Shown here one piece after another: positions 1-8,500 of a stretch of 11,817 nucleotides of DNA. This DNA comes from an uncultured Oscillospiraceae bacterium. GTDB lineage: Bacteria > Bacillota > Clostridia > Oscillospirales > Oscillospiraceae. Position 1 is the first letter of the stretch, and every line of letters starts with the position of its first letter. The notes beneath the pieces were generated by a model that worked only from the letters and a program-made list of their open reading frames with translations, did no database searches and was not told where the DNA came from. Both the position numbers and the translations under genes were made by a program. The stretch is taken from contig CAKTLD010000056.1 in the NCBI GenBank assembly GCA_934572445.1, positions 1 to 11,817 on the forward strand, in the 5' to 3' direction.

Positions 1-543
1 GGCATCACCGTCATCGCGGCAGACTCCGGCTTTCTCGTGATGGCGCTGATGATGCTGGTCGTCAACGCGCGCTATATGCTCATGAGCTGCGCGCTCAGCC
101 AGCGTCTCTCGCCCGATACGCCGCTTACTTGGCGCATGCTCATCGGCTTCGACCTGACGGACGAGCTGTTTGCCATCGCCGTCGCCCGCCCGGGCGATCT
201 GGAGGTCTGGTACTATTTCGGCGCGATGTGCGCGGCCATGCCCTGCTGGAGCGTCGGCACGGCGCTCGGCGTACTGGCCGGCAGCATCATGCCCGAGTGG
301 GCCGTGAGCGGCTGCTCGGTGATGCTCTACGGCATGTTCATCGCCATCATCATCCCTGTGGGCAAGCAGAACCGCGTGGTGCTCGGCTGCATCGCCGTAA
401 GCTTCCTGTGCTCATACCTTGCAAGCGTCCTGCCCCTTACGCGCGGCCTTTCCGAGGGTATGCGCATCCTGATCCTCACGGTCGTGATCGCCGCGGCCGC
501 TGCCGTTCTGTTCCCGCACAAGGAGGATGATCTCGTCGCATGA
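1..543 (+). CDS. azlC: AzlC-family branched-chain amino acid exporter, large subunit (5' truncated)
   Basis: The reading frame is open from base 1, so the true start lies outside the window. The visible 180 residues match the C-terminal two thirds or more of AzlC proteins, which are usually about 230 aa. Seen directly: hydrophobic segments, the family-typical NARY motif at residues 22-25 of the visible part, the segment FDLTDELFAIA around residues 50-58, and two long hydrophobic helices near the end. In the family, AzlC works with the small protein AzlD as a two-component inner-membrane exporter of branched-chain amino acids (azaleucine resistance in Bacillus). Substrate here is inferred only from family. 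The stop codon overlaps the azlD start (ATGA), so the two are probably translationally coupled. The promoter is not in the window. Confidence 0.9.
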   Translation, partial: GITVIAADSGFLVMALMMLVVNARYMLMSCALSQRLSPDTPLTWRMLIGFDLTDELFAIAVARPGDLEVWYYFGAMCAAMPCWSVGTALGVLAGSIMPEWAVSGCSVMLYGMFIAIIIPVGKQNRVVLGCIAVSFLCSYLASVLPLTRGLSEGMRILILTVVIAAAAAVLFPHKEDDLVA

Positions 544-842
544 AAACATATCTCTATATCCTCGTGATGGCGCTCACGACCTATCTCATCCGCGTCCTGC
601 CGCTCACACTTATCCGCGGGCGAATCAAAAGCGCGTTTCTGCGCTCGTTTCTCTACTATGTGCCGTATGTCACGCTGGCGGTGATGACCTTCCCCGCTAT
701 CATGAACGCCACGCAGTCACCCCTCGCGGGCGCGATGGCAATGGTGGTCGGCGTCGCGTGCGCATGGTTCGGACTGGGACTTCTGCCCGTGTCGCTGCTC
801 TGCTGCGCGACGGTCATCGTCCTGGAATTCTTCATCGTATAA
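540..842 (+). CDS. azlD: AzlD-family branched-chain amino acid exporter, small subunit
   Basis: This 100-aa protein is almost entirely hydrophobic, with about four predicted membrane segments, and has the typical AzlD length. The N-terminal stretch YLIRVLPL followed by a short basic patch (IRGRIKSAFLRSF) and then YVPYVTLAVMTFPAI is characteristic of the family. The ATG at 540 overlaps the azlC stop in an ATGA arrangement. An AGGAGG lies at 521-526, inside azlC, 13 nt before the start. That spacing is longer than ideal, so coupling to azlC translation probably helps. The role known for the family is forming a membrane exporter with AzlC for branched-chain amino acids. No anomaly was seen in the gene. 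Confidence 0.92.
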   Translation: MKTYLYILVMALTTYLIRVLPLTLIRGRIKSAFLRSFLYYVPYVTLAVMTFPAIMNATQSPLAGAMAMVVGVACAWFGLGLLPVSLLCCATVIVLEFFIV

Positions 843-852
843 TACAGGCGCA

Positions 853-1354
853 ATGGCAAATCTCATCACCGGCGCAAGGATGCTCTGCGCGCTGCTTCTG
901 CTCTGCTTTCCCGCCTTTTCACCAGCCTTTTACGCACTGTATCTTCTCGGCGGCCTGACCGACATGATCGACGGCACGGTCGCGCGCATGACCGGCACGG
1001 CCTGTGAGGCGGGCGCAAGGCTCGATACCGCCGCCGACCTCCTTTTTGCCGCCGTCTGCCTGATCCGGCCTCCTGCCGGTCCTGCAATTTCCCGGCTATC
1101 TTCTGCTCTGGACCGCCGTCATCGCGGCAGTCAAGCTCTCTTGTTTGCTCTGGGGCTGCATGGTGCACAAGCGCTTTCCCGCCGAACATTCTCCTTTGAA
1201 CAGGCTTACCGGCACGCTGCTCTTTCTGCTTCCCCTGACGATCTCTTTCTTCGACCCGCGCTGCAACGGCAGTCTTGTCTGCCTGCTCGCCTCTCTTTCC
1301 GCGCTCGACGACGAATGGCGCAGGGTCCTGGCATATCCGCACGCAAAAAAATGA
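853..1354 (+). pseudogene. CDP-alcohol phosphatidyltransferase family protein, frameshifted
   Basis: The ATG at 853 lies 10 nt after azlD with only a weak ribosome binding site. The first frame encodes a hydrophobic N-terminus and the full CDP-alcohol phosphotransferase signature, with D37, D40, G41, A44, R45, G54, D58 and D62 in the spacing D-x2-DG-x2-AR-x8-G-x3-D-x3-D. After about residue 71 this frame turns into non-membrane, Arg/Ser/Pro-rich sequence. The hydrophobic membrane segments continue in the +1 frame (LLPVLQFPGYLLLW and onward) to a TGA at 1352-1354. Dropping one base in the run at about 1064-1075 would join them into a protein of about 166 aa, a normal size for small members. 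The family moves a phosphatidyl group from a CDP-lipid to an alcohol acceptor in the membrane; the acceptor here is unknown. The shift could be a real mutation or a sequencing or assembly error. Confidence 0.82.
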
Positions 1355-1387
1355 AGCGCCCCGCCTCGGCGGGACGCTTCATTTTTT
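1346..1387. terminator. Bidirectional rho-independent terminator
   Basis: A long hairpin: 13 paired bases (1346-1358 with 1375-1387), one C/A mismatch at 1359/1374, then a G+C stem (1360-1365 with 1368-1373) closed by a tiny loop. The left flank is A-rich and the right flank T-rich, so each strand carries a U-run after the stem. It overlaps the last codons of the frameshifted phosphatidyltransferase and sits about 50 bp beyond the nitroreductase stop. It therefore ends both convergent operons. Confidence 0.88.
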
Positions 1388-1435
1388 GTACCTTCATCGC
1401 TCCACCACACGGCAAAGCATGCGGATACCTCTCGC

Positions 1436-1942
1436 TCACAGCAAGAGCTCCTCCCGCGTCTTCGAAGCAAAATGCCCCGGCCGCGGCTCGACTCCCTCGG
1501 CCTTATATCCTACGATCAGCAGCGCGACCGGCTCGATATGCTCCTCCAGTCCGAACGCCTCCTTCATCTTCCGCGCATCCCAGTACATGACCCAGATCGA
1601 GCCCAGACCGAGCGCCGTCGCCTCCAGCAGCATGTGCGTCGCAGCGATGCTGGCGTCGATCTCGCCGCTGCTCTTTCCGTCCATCGGGCGCACCCAGCAC
1701 TCCCGCCTGTCGTAGCACACCAGAAACGCCGCGGGTGCAAAGTATCTGCTCGGTGCCGCGGCGCGGAGCTTCTCCCGCTTTTCCTCCGTGTCGATCACCA
1801 CGATCCGCTGCGGCTGGTTGTTGCAGGCCGTCGGCGCAGCGAGCGCCGCGTCAAGGATCGCCTTGAGCTTCTCTGGCTCGACCTCCCGCCGCGCATAATC
1901 CAGAACCGAAAACCGCTCTTTCGCCAGTGTCAAAAAATCCAT
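1436..1942 (-). CDS. Nitroreductase family protein (small, FMN-dependent)
   Basis: This 168-aa protein has the layout of small nitroreductases. An N-terminal R10-F-S-V element precedes EPEKLKAILDAAL, then the cofactor-binding PTACNNQP at residues 37-44. GLGSIW at 112-117 and IVGYKAEGVEPRPGH near the C-terminus are also typical. Members are cytoplasmic homodimeric flavoproteins that reduce nitro compounds, quinones or other acceptors with NAD(P)H; the substrate cannot be told from sequence. The ATG at 1942 has an excellent AGGAGG (plus-strand positions 1951-1956), 8 nt upstream. It begins 26 bp after addA on the same strand, so it is probably the last gene of the addBA operon. Its transcript ends at the hairpin at 1346-1387. 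A functional link to DNA repair is not evident. Confidence 0.88.
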   Translation of the reverse strand: MDFLTLAKERFSVLDYARREVEPEKLKAILDAALAAPTACNNQPQRIVVIDTEEKREKLRAAAPSRYFAPAAFLVCYDRRECWVRPMDGKSSGEIDASIAATHMLLEATALGLGSIWVMYWDARKMKEAFGLEEHIEPVALLIVGYKAEGVEPRPGHFASKTREELLL

Positions 1943-1950
1943 ACACCCTT

Positions 1951-1956
1951 CCTCCT
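1951..1956 (-). promoter_or_regulatory. Ribosome binding site of the nitroreductase gene
   Basis: AGGAGG on the minus strand, 8 nt before the ATG at 1942. It lies inside the 26-bp gap after the addA stop and supports efficient independent initiation within the operon. Confidence 0.85.
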
Positions 1957-1968
1957 TTTTCTGCCGTT

Positions 1969-4900
1969 CTATATCCGCATCTCTTCGCCTACAGCAAAGA
2001 AGTAAAGCACCCGCTCCTTAACGGGCTTTTCCATCACGCGTGCGAGCGCCATCGAGTAGGCCTCCAGCTGGGGGCGGTAGCGCTCGGCGCGCTCGACGGT
2101 CTCCGCCCGCGTGACGCGGTCGGTTTTGAAGTCCACGACCACAAGCTCCCCATCCTCTTCAAAAAAGCAGTCGACCACGCCCTGCAGCAGCACCGCGTCA
2201 TCCGCATCCACGGCTGCAAAGTCACGCACGGGCCGCAGCAGCGAAAAGCGGTATTCCCGCTCCACGCGCCCGCTCGCGCGGATGCGCGCGGCAAGACCGC
2301 TTTGCAGGAACGCCACGAGCGCGTGCACATCCACAGCCTCCGCCTGTTCGTCCGTCAGCTTGCGCTGCAGGCGCAGATCTTCGATCTGCGCGCGGACAAG
2401 CTGTTCGTCCGCAGGGCACGAAAAATCAAGATATTGCAGCGCCAAATGGATGGCCGTGCCGCGCGCCGCGCCGGTGAGTCTCCGCTCTCCCGCAAGGAAC
2501 CCCGGCCTCGCCAGACTCCGCAGGCGCGGCGGCAGCGCCGCATGCTCGGCGATCTCCTCGTCCAGCGCGCGGCCCTTGAGCTGTGTAGCCGTGAGCTTGG
2601 CGGGAAAGGCCGCCTGCGCAGCGTAGGGATAACGGTACTCAAGCGCCGTAAGATCCACCGGCAGCTCCGGCGTCTGCGCCGTCTGCGGCGTTTCCCGCAC
2701 CGCCTGCGGCTCCGCGGGTGCAAGGAAGCTGAGCGCATCATGGACACAGACTGTCCACGGTGTCTCGTCTCCGAAGACACGCCCCTCCCCGCTCTGTCCC
2801 GCAAGCGCGCGCAGCGCGAATGCCTCGCTGCGCTGCAGCAGCGGCAGCATGATCCAATCGCCCATACATTTTCCCTCATCCACCGCCTCCGGCAGCGCCG
2901 GACATGAGCTCACGGCCATCAGATCCGCGGTCCTGCCGGCCGCGTTCGACTGTGTGTGCACCATTACAAGCTTTTCCTTTGCGCGCGTCATGGCAACATA
3001 GAGCACGCGCAGCTCTTCGGCCTTGGCCTCGCGCCGCAGCGTGCGCTCGATCGCCTGCCGCGCGCTTGTGGGATATTGGATACGGCGCTTCGTATCCACG
3101 CACATGGGGCCGAGTCCCAGCTGCGGATGCACCAGCACCGAACTTTGAAAGTCCATATTACTGAAGCGGCGCGCAAGATCCGTCAAGATGACCACGGGGA
3201 ACTCAAGGCCCTTGGATCTGTGGATGGACATGATGCGCACGCCGCCGCCCGCGCCTCCTGCCTGCGGGACCGGCGCCTCGCCGCTTTCCAGCTGCTCGCG
3301 CAGTGCGCTCACAAAGGAAAACAGGCCCCGATGTCCTGCGCGCTCAAGGTCTTCGCTGAGCGTCAGAAATGCCAAAAGGTTCTCCCGCCGTTCCGCGCCG
3401 CCCTGCATCGCGCCGAAAACGGCCAGCACATGACAGCGGCGATAGATCTCATCCAGCAGCTCGCGCACGCTGAGATAGGCCGCAAGTGCGCGCAGTGTAT
3501 GCAGCGTTTCCAGAAATGCCGCGGTCTTTTCGCGCCGGGCGTCGGCCAGCAGCGCGTCGTAAAAATCGCCAGTGCGCGCACGCGCGCGCATCTCCGCCAG
3601 CTCATCCGCCGTAAAGCCGAACAGCGGCGAGCGCAGCACGGAAAGCAGCGGCACATCCTGCCGCGGGTTATCGATCACCTGCAGAAGCGAAACGAGCACC
3701 GCGATCTCAATGGTGGAATAGAAGTCTCCGCCCGCGTCCGCGGCGCAGCGCAGGCCGCGCGCCTCCAGCGCGCGGCGGTAGTCGGAAATCCGTGTACGCG
3801 GTGAGCGCATCAGGATAACAATGTCCTCCTCGCGCACAGGGCGCGGCTCGCGCGTCTTGTCATCTTGTACAGTGAAATCACTTGACAGCATTTTCGAGAT
3901 ATAATCCGCAACGAATGATGCCTCGGCCTCGCTCGCGCGCACACGCTGTTCCCCACTCTGCACCGGCAGGTCGAGCAGGTGGAACTCCGTTCCGCAGTCC
4001 GTGCGCGTGCCGTAGGACGCGCCGGGGCGCAGCATCTCATCCTCGCCATAATCCAGCTCGCCCATTTCCTCGGAAAGAATGTTGCAGAAGATGAAGTTTG
4101 TCGCCTCCAGCACCTCCTTGCGCGAACGGAAATTGCATGAGAGCAGCAGCTTCGCGCTCTCGTGTCTAGCCGCCGTCGAAAGCAGCGGCCAGGTATTGTA
4201 GTGCCGCAAGAAGATGCGCGGATCGGCCAGACGAAAGCGGTATATGCTCTGCTTCACGTCGCCGACTGTAAAAAGGTTTTTTCCTTTACAGGATATCGCG
4301 TCGAAAATGCGGTTCTGCACCTCGTTTGTGTCCTGATATTCGTCGACCATGATCTCACGGTAGCGCCCGCTCACCATGCGCGCCAGCTCCGTCGGCTGTC
4401 CGTCGGTACCGATGAGCAGGCGGATGGCCTCATGCTCCTGGTCGGAAAAGTCGGCTGCGTTGCGCCGTCGCTTTTCCTCGCTGAAGCGGCGGGAAAAGTC
4501 CGCCGTCAGATCGATAAGCGCCAGCATTGCGCCCGCCATTGTGCGCAAATCCTGCGCCGCCTCCCCGGATGACGCGGAGAACACCTCGTCAAAGCCCTTG
4601 ACAGCCGTCTTGCAGCCGTCCCACAGGCTCTTCATGCGCACCTTGAGCTCGCCGCCGTCGCTGTCCTTTACGGGAGCCAGACGCGGGAATACGACGCTCA
4701 CGCTCCGTGCCGCGTCCCAGCCCTCGTCCGTCTTCGCCGCCAGCAGCTCAAGCTGTGCGGAGACTTCCAGAAACGCAGGCACATACCTCTGGTTCAGCGC
4801 GTCATTCTGCGCCATCTCCTGCGCCGCGCTCTGCAGCAGCGCGCCGTAATGGCGCGCCTTGCGCCGCACCTCGTTCAGCAGGATCCTCCCATAGGGCGCA

Positions 4901-5538
4901 TCCTCGATCTTCTCCGGCACGGCGCGCCAGAAATCGCGCTGGGCATCGAGCCATTTGTCCTCATACGGCTGCGCCTGCAGCTTCCCGTGCAGTTCGAGCA
5001 CCAGCGCCTCGAGCGCGCTGTCGTCACGTCCGGCGCCCAGCGTATCGGCCAGCAGCGTGCCGCCCGGCGTCAGACGGTCATAGAAGTCCTCCAGCGTGCG
5101 CGCCAGCACGCGCTCGCGCAGCGTCTGCGCCTCATTCTCGTCCAGCACGCGGAAGTCGGGCCGCAGCGCGTGGCCGCGCGCGTCCTCGCCCAGCAGATGG
5201 CAGTTCTCGCGCAGAAGCGCAGTGCAGAAAGCGTCCACCGTTTTGATATCCGCGCGGTAAACGCGCAGCATCTGCCGCCGCAGGTGCTCATTGTTCGGCT
5301 CGCGCTCCAGCCGCTCGTTCAGCGCGCGGGCGATCTTGCCGCGCAGCTCGCTCGCCGCGGCGCGCGTGTAGGTGATGATGAGGAAATCGTCGAGATTCGC
5401 GCCCTCGCGCGCAACATAGGAAAAGAGACGCTCCACGAGCACCTTCGTCTTGCCCGAGCCCGCAGCCGCCGAAACAAGCAGGCTGCGCCCACGGCTGTCC
5501 ACCGCCAGCTGCTGCTCTTTTGTCAGCGTTTCAGCCAT
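1969..5538 (-). CDS. addA: Helicase-nuclease AddAB, subunit AddA
   Basis: At 1189 aa this is close to the usual AddA length of about 1200-1240. The N-terminal UvrD/Rep-type superfamily 1 helicase has a Q-motif (Q9/Q10), Walker A AAAGSGKT at residues 24-31, motif Ia ITYTRAAASELR, Walker B/motif II DEYQD at 399-403, motif III GDVKQSIYRFR, motif V SIHRSKGLEFPVV, and motif VI VAMTRAKEK around Arg852. The C-terminal RecB-type nuclease keeps D1123, D1136-F-K1138 and Q1157-x3-Y1161, so both activities should be intact. With AddB it unwinds and resects double-strand breaks in the cytoplasm, producing a 3' overhang for RecA; family AddAB responds to a short Chi sequence, not determinable here. The ATG at 5538 overlaps the addB end by 8 bp and has its own AGGAGG inside addB. 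Confidence 0.97.
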   Translation of the reverse strand: MAETLTKEQQLAVDSRGRSLLVSAAAGSGKTKVLVERLFSYVAREGANLDDFLIITYTRAAASELRGKIARALNERLEREPNNEHLRRQMLRVYRADIKTVDAFCTALLRENCHLLGEDARGHALRPDFRVLDENEAQTLRERVLARTLEDFYDRLTPGGTLLADTLGAGRDDSALEALVLELHGKLQAQPYEDKWLDAQRDFWRAVPEKIEDAPYGRILLNEVRRKARHYGALLQSAAQEMAQNDALNQRYVPAFLEVSAQLELLAAKTDEGWDAARSVSVVFPRLAPVKDSDGGELKVRMKSLWDGCKTAVKGFDEVFSASSGEAAQDLRTMAGAMLALIDLTADFSRRFSEEKRRRNAADFSDQEHEAIRLLIGTDGQPTELARMVSGRYREIMVDEYQDTNEVQNRIFDAISCKGKNLFTVGDVKQSIYRFRLADPRIFLRHYNTWPLLSTAARHESAKLLLSCNFRSRKEVLEATNFIFCNILSEEMGELDYGEDEMLRPGASYGTRTDCGTEFHLLDLPVQSGEQRVRASEAEASFVADYISKMLSSDFTVQDDKTREPRPVREEDIVILMRSPRTRISDYRRALEARGLRCAADAGGDFYSTIEIAVLVSLLQVIDNPRQDVPLLSVLRSPLFGFTADELAEMRARARTGDFYDALLADARREKTAAFLETLHTLRALAAYLSVRELLDEIYRRCHVLAVFGAMQGGAERRENLLAFLTLSEDLERAGHRGLFSFVSALREQLESGEAPVPQAGGAGGGVRIMSIHRSKGLEFPVVILTDLARRFSNMDFQSSVLVHPQLGLGPMCVDTKRRIQYPTSARQAIERTLRREAKAEELRVLYVAMTRAKEKLVMVHTQSNAAGRTADLMAVSSCPALPEAVDEGKCMGDWIMLPLLQRSEAFALRALAGQSGEGRVFGDETPWTVCVHDALSFLAPAEPQAVRETPQTAQTPELPVDLTALEYRYPYAAQAAFPAKLTATQLKGRALDEEIAEHAALPPRLRSLARPGFLAGERRLTGAARGTAIHLALQYLDFSCPADEQLVRAQIEDLRLQRKLTDEQAEAVDVHALVAFLQSGLAARIRASGRVEREYRFSLLRPVRDFAAVDADDAVLLQGVVDCFFEEDGELVVVDFKTDRVTRAETVERAERYRPQLEAYSMALARVMEKPVKERVLYFFAVGEEMRI

Positions 5539-8500
5539 CTGTGCGCGCCTCCTTTCCGTTCACCTCGTCGATATAGCTCCAGAATTCCTCGCCCTTCGTG
5601 GCGCGGATGTATTCGATGCGATCGCCGCCGCGCCCCGCCTCAAAGTGGCAGGCGGGCGCAAATTCACAGTAGGTGCAGGCGCTCTGCTGCGGCGTGCGCG
5701 CACAGGGATCGGCGTTGATATTGCCGGAGAAGAGCTCGCCTGCGATCTCGTGGAGCAAATGATCGACGTAACGCGACAGCTTGCCCAGCTGCTCGGCTGT
5801 GGCAAGGCTGCCCGTCACCGCACCGTCCTTCTTCACCGCGACAGGCAGATAGCAGGGCGCTTCCAGCGCACTGTGCTCCATGGCCCGCAGCACGGCGGGA
5901 TCATTGAGAAGCATGCCGCTGCGGCGCAGCTCCTTTTTCATCGCCTTTTTGATTGCCTCCGGCGCGGTGCCGCGCGCGCAGCGCAGCAGCGGCTCGCGAG
6001 CGGGCGTATACAACACGCCCGCAGGCACGACCTCCTGCCCGCCGAAGAGCTCGCCGCCCTCCTGCTCAAGCGCGAACAGGTACAAGAGCATCTGCAGCCC
6101 CAGCCCATAACGCAGCTCCGCCAGATCAAAGGCCTTTTTGCCGGTCTTGTAGTCGATCACGCGCAGGTAGAGCTTGCCGTCGTGCAGCCAGCCGTCCACG
6201 CGGTCCACCTTGCCGACAACACGCGCGACGCTGCCGCCCTCGCGGATGGTGACAGCGGGCAGCTGCCCGTCGGGGCCGAAGGAGAGCTCAAACGCCAGCG
6301 GCTCAAAGTCCGAGCACTTCAGTTCCTCCGCCACCTCGTCCATAATGCGCTCCGCCGCGGCACAGAGCCGCTCGAAAAGATAGCGGAAGCGCGCAGTCTT
6401 GTCCGAAAGGTCGGGCAGCACGCGCAGCGTGTATTCCTCTATGGCAGTGCGCACGAGCGCATGCAGCTTTTCCTCCGTCAGCGCATGCAGGCCGCCGCAC
6501 TCCTTTGCCTGGCGCAGCGTGTGCTCCATCACATCATGCACGAAGGTACCGATCTGCGGCGCGTCAAAGCCCGCGCCGGTGCGTTCCTTCGCCCGCAGGC
6601 CGTAGCGCATGAAGTAGGCGAAATGGCAGGTGCGCGCCTTGTCCATCTGCGAGGCGGAAAGGCGCAGCGCGCCGCCGTAGAGCGTGCGCACCGCATCCGG
6701 CGAAAGCCGCCCGCGCGTATAATGCGAGGCCGCGCACATGGCATCGAGCACACTGCGCGCGTCATCCCTTCCCTCAAAGTAGCGCCACAGCGCGCCGCCG
6801 ATATGCCCGCCCGCGTATTCCAACGCCGCATCCGGTGCGCAGAGGCGGTATTCCTTCTCCGCGCTTTCGTGCGTGATGCCCACCTCCGGCAGCAGCCGCG
6901 CAATGCGCCCAACGACGAACGACGGCCGCTTTTCCCCGCCCCTGCCGTCGGAAACAGGGTACGAGACCGTCAGTTTTTCCGTCGGCTGGGCCAGTGCGGC
7001 GTAAAGATTCTGGATCTCCAGATGGAACTGCGCCATCCCGTGCGGCGCGAGGAATATCTCGCGCTGCTCGAGCACCTCGCGGTCTTCATCGCGCAGCACG
7101 CCGCCGCCCGTTTCCGCCGCGGGCAGCACTCCGTCATTCGCGCCCAGCAGGAAAAGTGCGCGCACTGTATGGCGGTCGTTGCGCGTCATCTCGCACACGT
7201 TCACCGCGTCGAGCGTCACGGGGATCGAGCCCACGCTGTACTGCGTCAGCACCAGACGGAAAAGCTGTGCAAATTCCTCCGCGTCCAGCACAGTGTCTCC
7301 CAGGATCTCCACAAACTGGTCCATCACACCGCAGAGGATGCTCCACAGCTGCGCCGTCTCCTCGGCGCGCTGGGCGTCCCCCGCGGAAAAAAGCTGCTCC
7401 GTCTGCGCCTGCAGGGCCTCTGGCAGTCCGATCTCCGCCAGATAGCCATACAGCGCGCGCACCTTGTCCGCCGCCGCGCTGCTGCCGCCCACGCCCTCGC
7501 GGAGCCGTGCAAACGGCCCCTGTACGCGCGCGCGCAGCTCGTTGACCGCTTCGAGCCGCGCTTTCGCCTCGTCCGTCCACTCCTCGCCATAACCATCGGG
7601 ATGCGCGGTCCAGGGCGTTTCGCGCGTCCACATCGCGCCGCGGATCTCCCACTTGAGCGCGTAGTTTTCCAGAACGTCACATTCTTCCGCCGTCAACCCC
7701 GCAAGCCCCGTTTTCAGGCAGCGGAACACATCCTCGTATTCAAAACCGCCGCTTGCCGCATCCAGCGCACCCAGCAGCAGTGTCAGCACGGCGCTTTGCA
7801 GGATGTCGCTGCGGCGGGCATAATAGAGCGGGATGCCGCAGCGCGCAAACGCCGTTTGCAGCGCCGGCGCATAGGAATCAAGGTCGCGCGCGGTGACGGT
7901 GATCTCGCGGTAGCGGTAGCCCTGCTCGCGCACGAGCGAGAGGATCTGCGCGGCAGTCCATTCGCACTCGCTGTAGGCAGTGGCTGCCTCACAGAGCGCC
8001 ACCGTGCCCGCACCGCCCGCCATCGTCTGCGCGGGACCGAAGAAGCAGCGTTCCAAATGGTCCAGCGCACCACACGGCTGCTGCGGCGCCAGCGTTTCCT
8101 CCCCGCACGCCGTTCCCGCGTCGCGCGCAAGGGCGTAGAGCTGCCCGCGCACGCGCAGGCTCTCGGAAAAGAGTTCGCGGTCCTGCGTATCGCCAAGAAG
8201 CGTCACGGTCACACTGTTCGCGCGCCGCAGCAGGATGCGCAGTATCTTCAGCTCGCGGCCCGTAAAATAGGAAAACCCGTCAAGGAACACATCCTTGCCG
8301 TCAATATAGCCCGAGGCTTCCAGATTTTCCTCCAGCTTTTGCAGCCGGTCGCGTGCGTCACGCCCGGGCCCATTCAGCTTGGCGAGGTACACGCCGTATA
8401 AAAGCGCGATATCACGCAGCTTGTCGCCGCTCTCCCCCTCCAGGTCTGCGACCTTCTCCGCAAACGTCTCCGGCTCGATGGCGTAGGCCTGTAATTCTTC

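Noticed and set aside
1144..1590. Continuation of the first phosphatidyltransferase frame to 1590 as a real 245-aa protein
   Set aside because: After about residue 72 it lacks membrane segments, and it reads through a strong terminator and into the opposing nitroreductase. The +1 frame restores the family-like sequence.
2757..2783. Inverted repeat GTGTCT/AGACAC inside addA
   Set aside because: Short arms with a loop of about 10 nt within a well-conserved gene; likely chance in GC-rich coding sequence.
1927..2907. A 326-codon plus-strand open frame opposite the end of addA
   Set aside because: It is the shadow of the AddA nuclease domain; the translation is basic and low in complexity, and it has no ribosome binding site fitting a real gene.
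5450..8401. A 983-codon open frame on the plus strand opposite addB
   Set aside because: It is antisense to a clearly recognised addB with all family motifs. Its translation is rich in Arg, His, Ala and Gln without a recognisable domain, as expected for the complement of GC-rich coding DNA.
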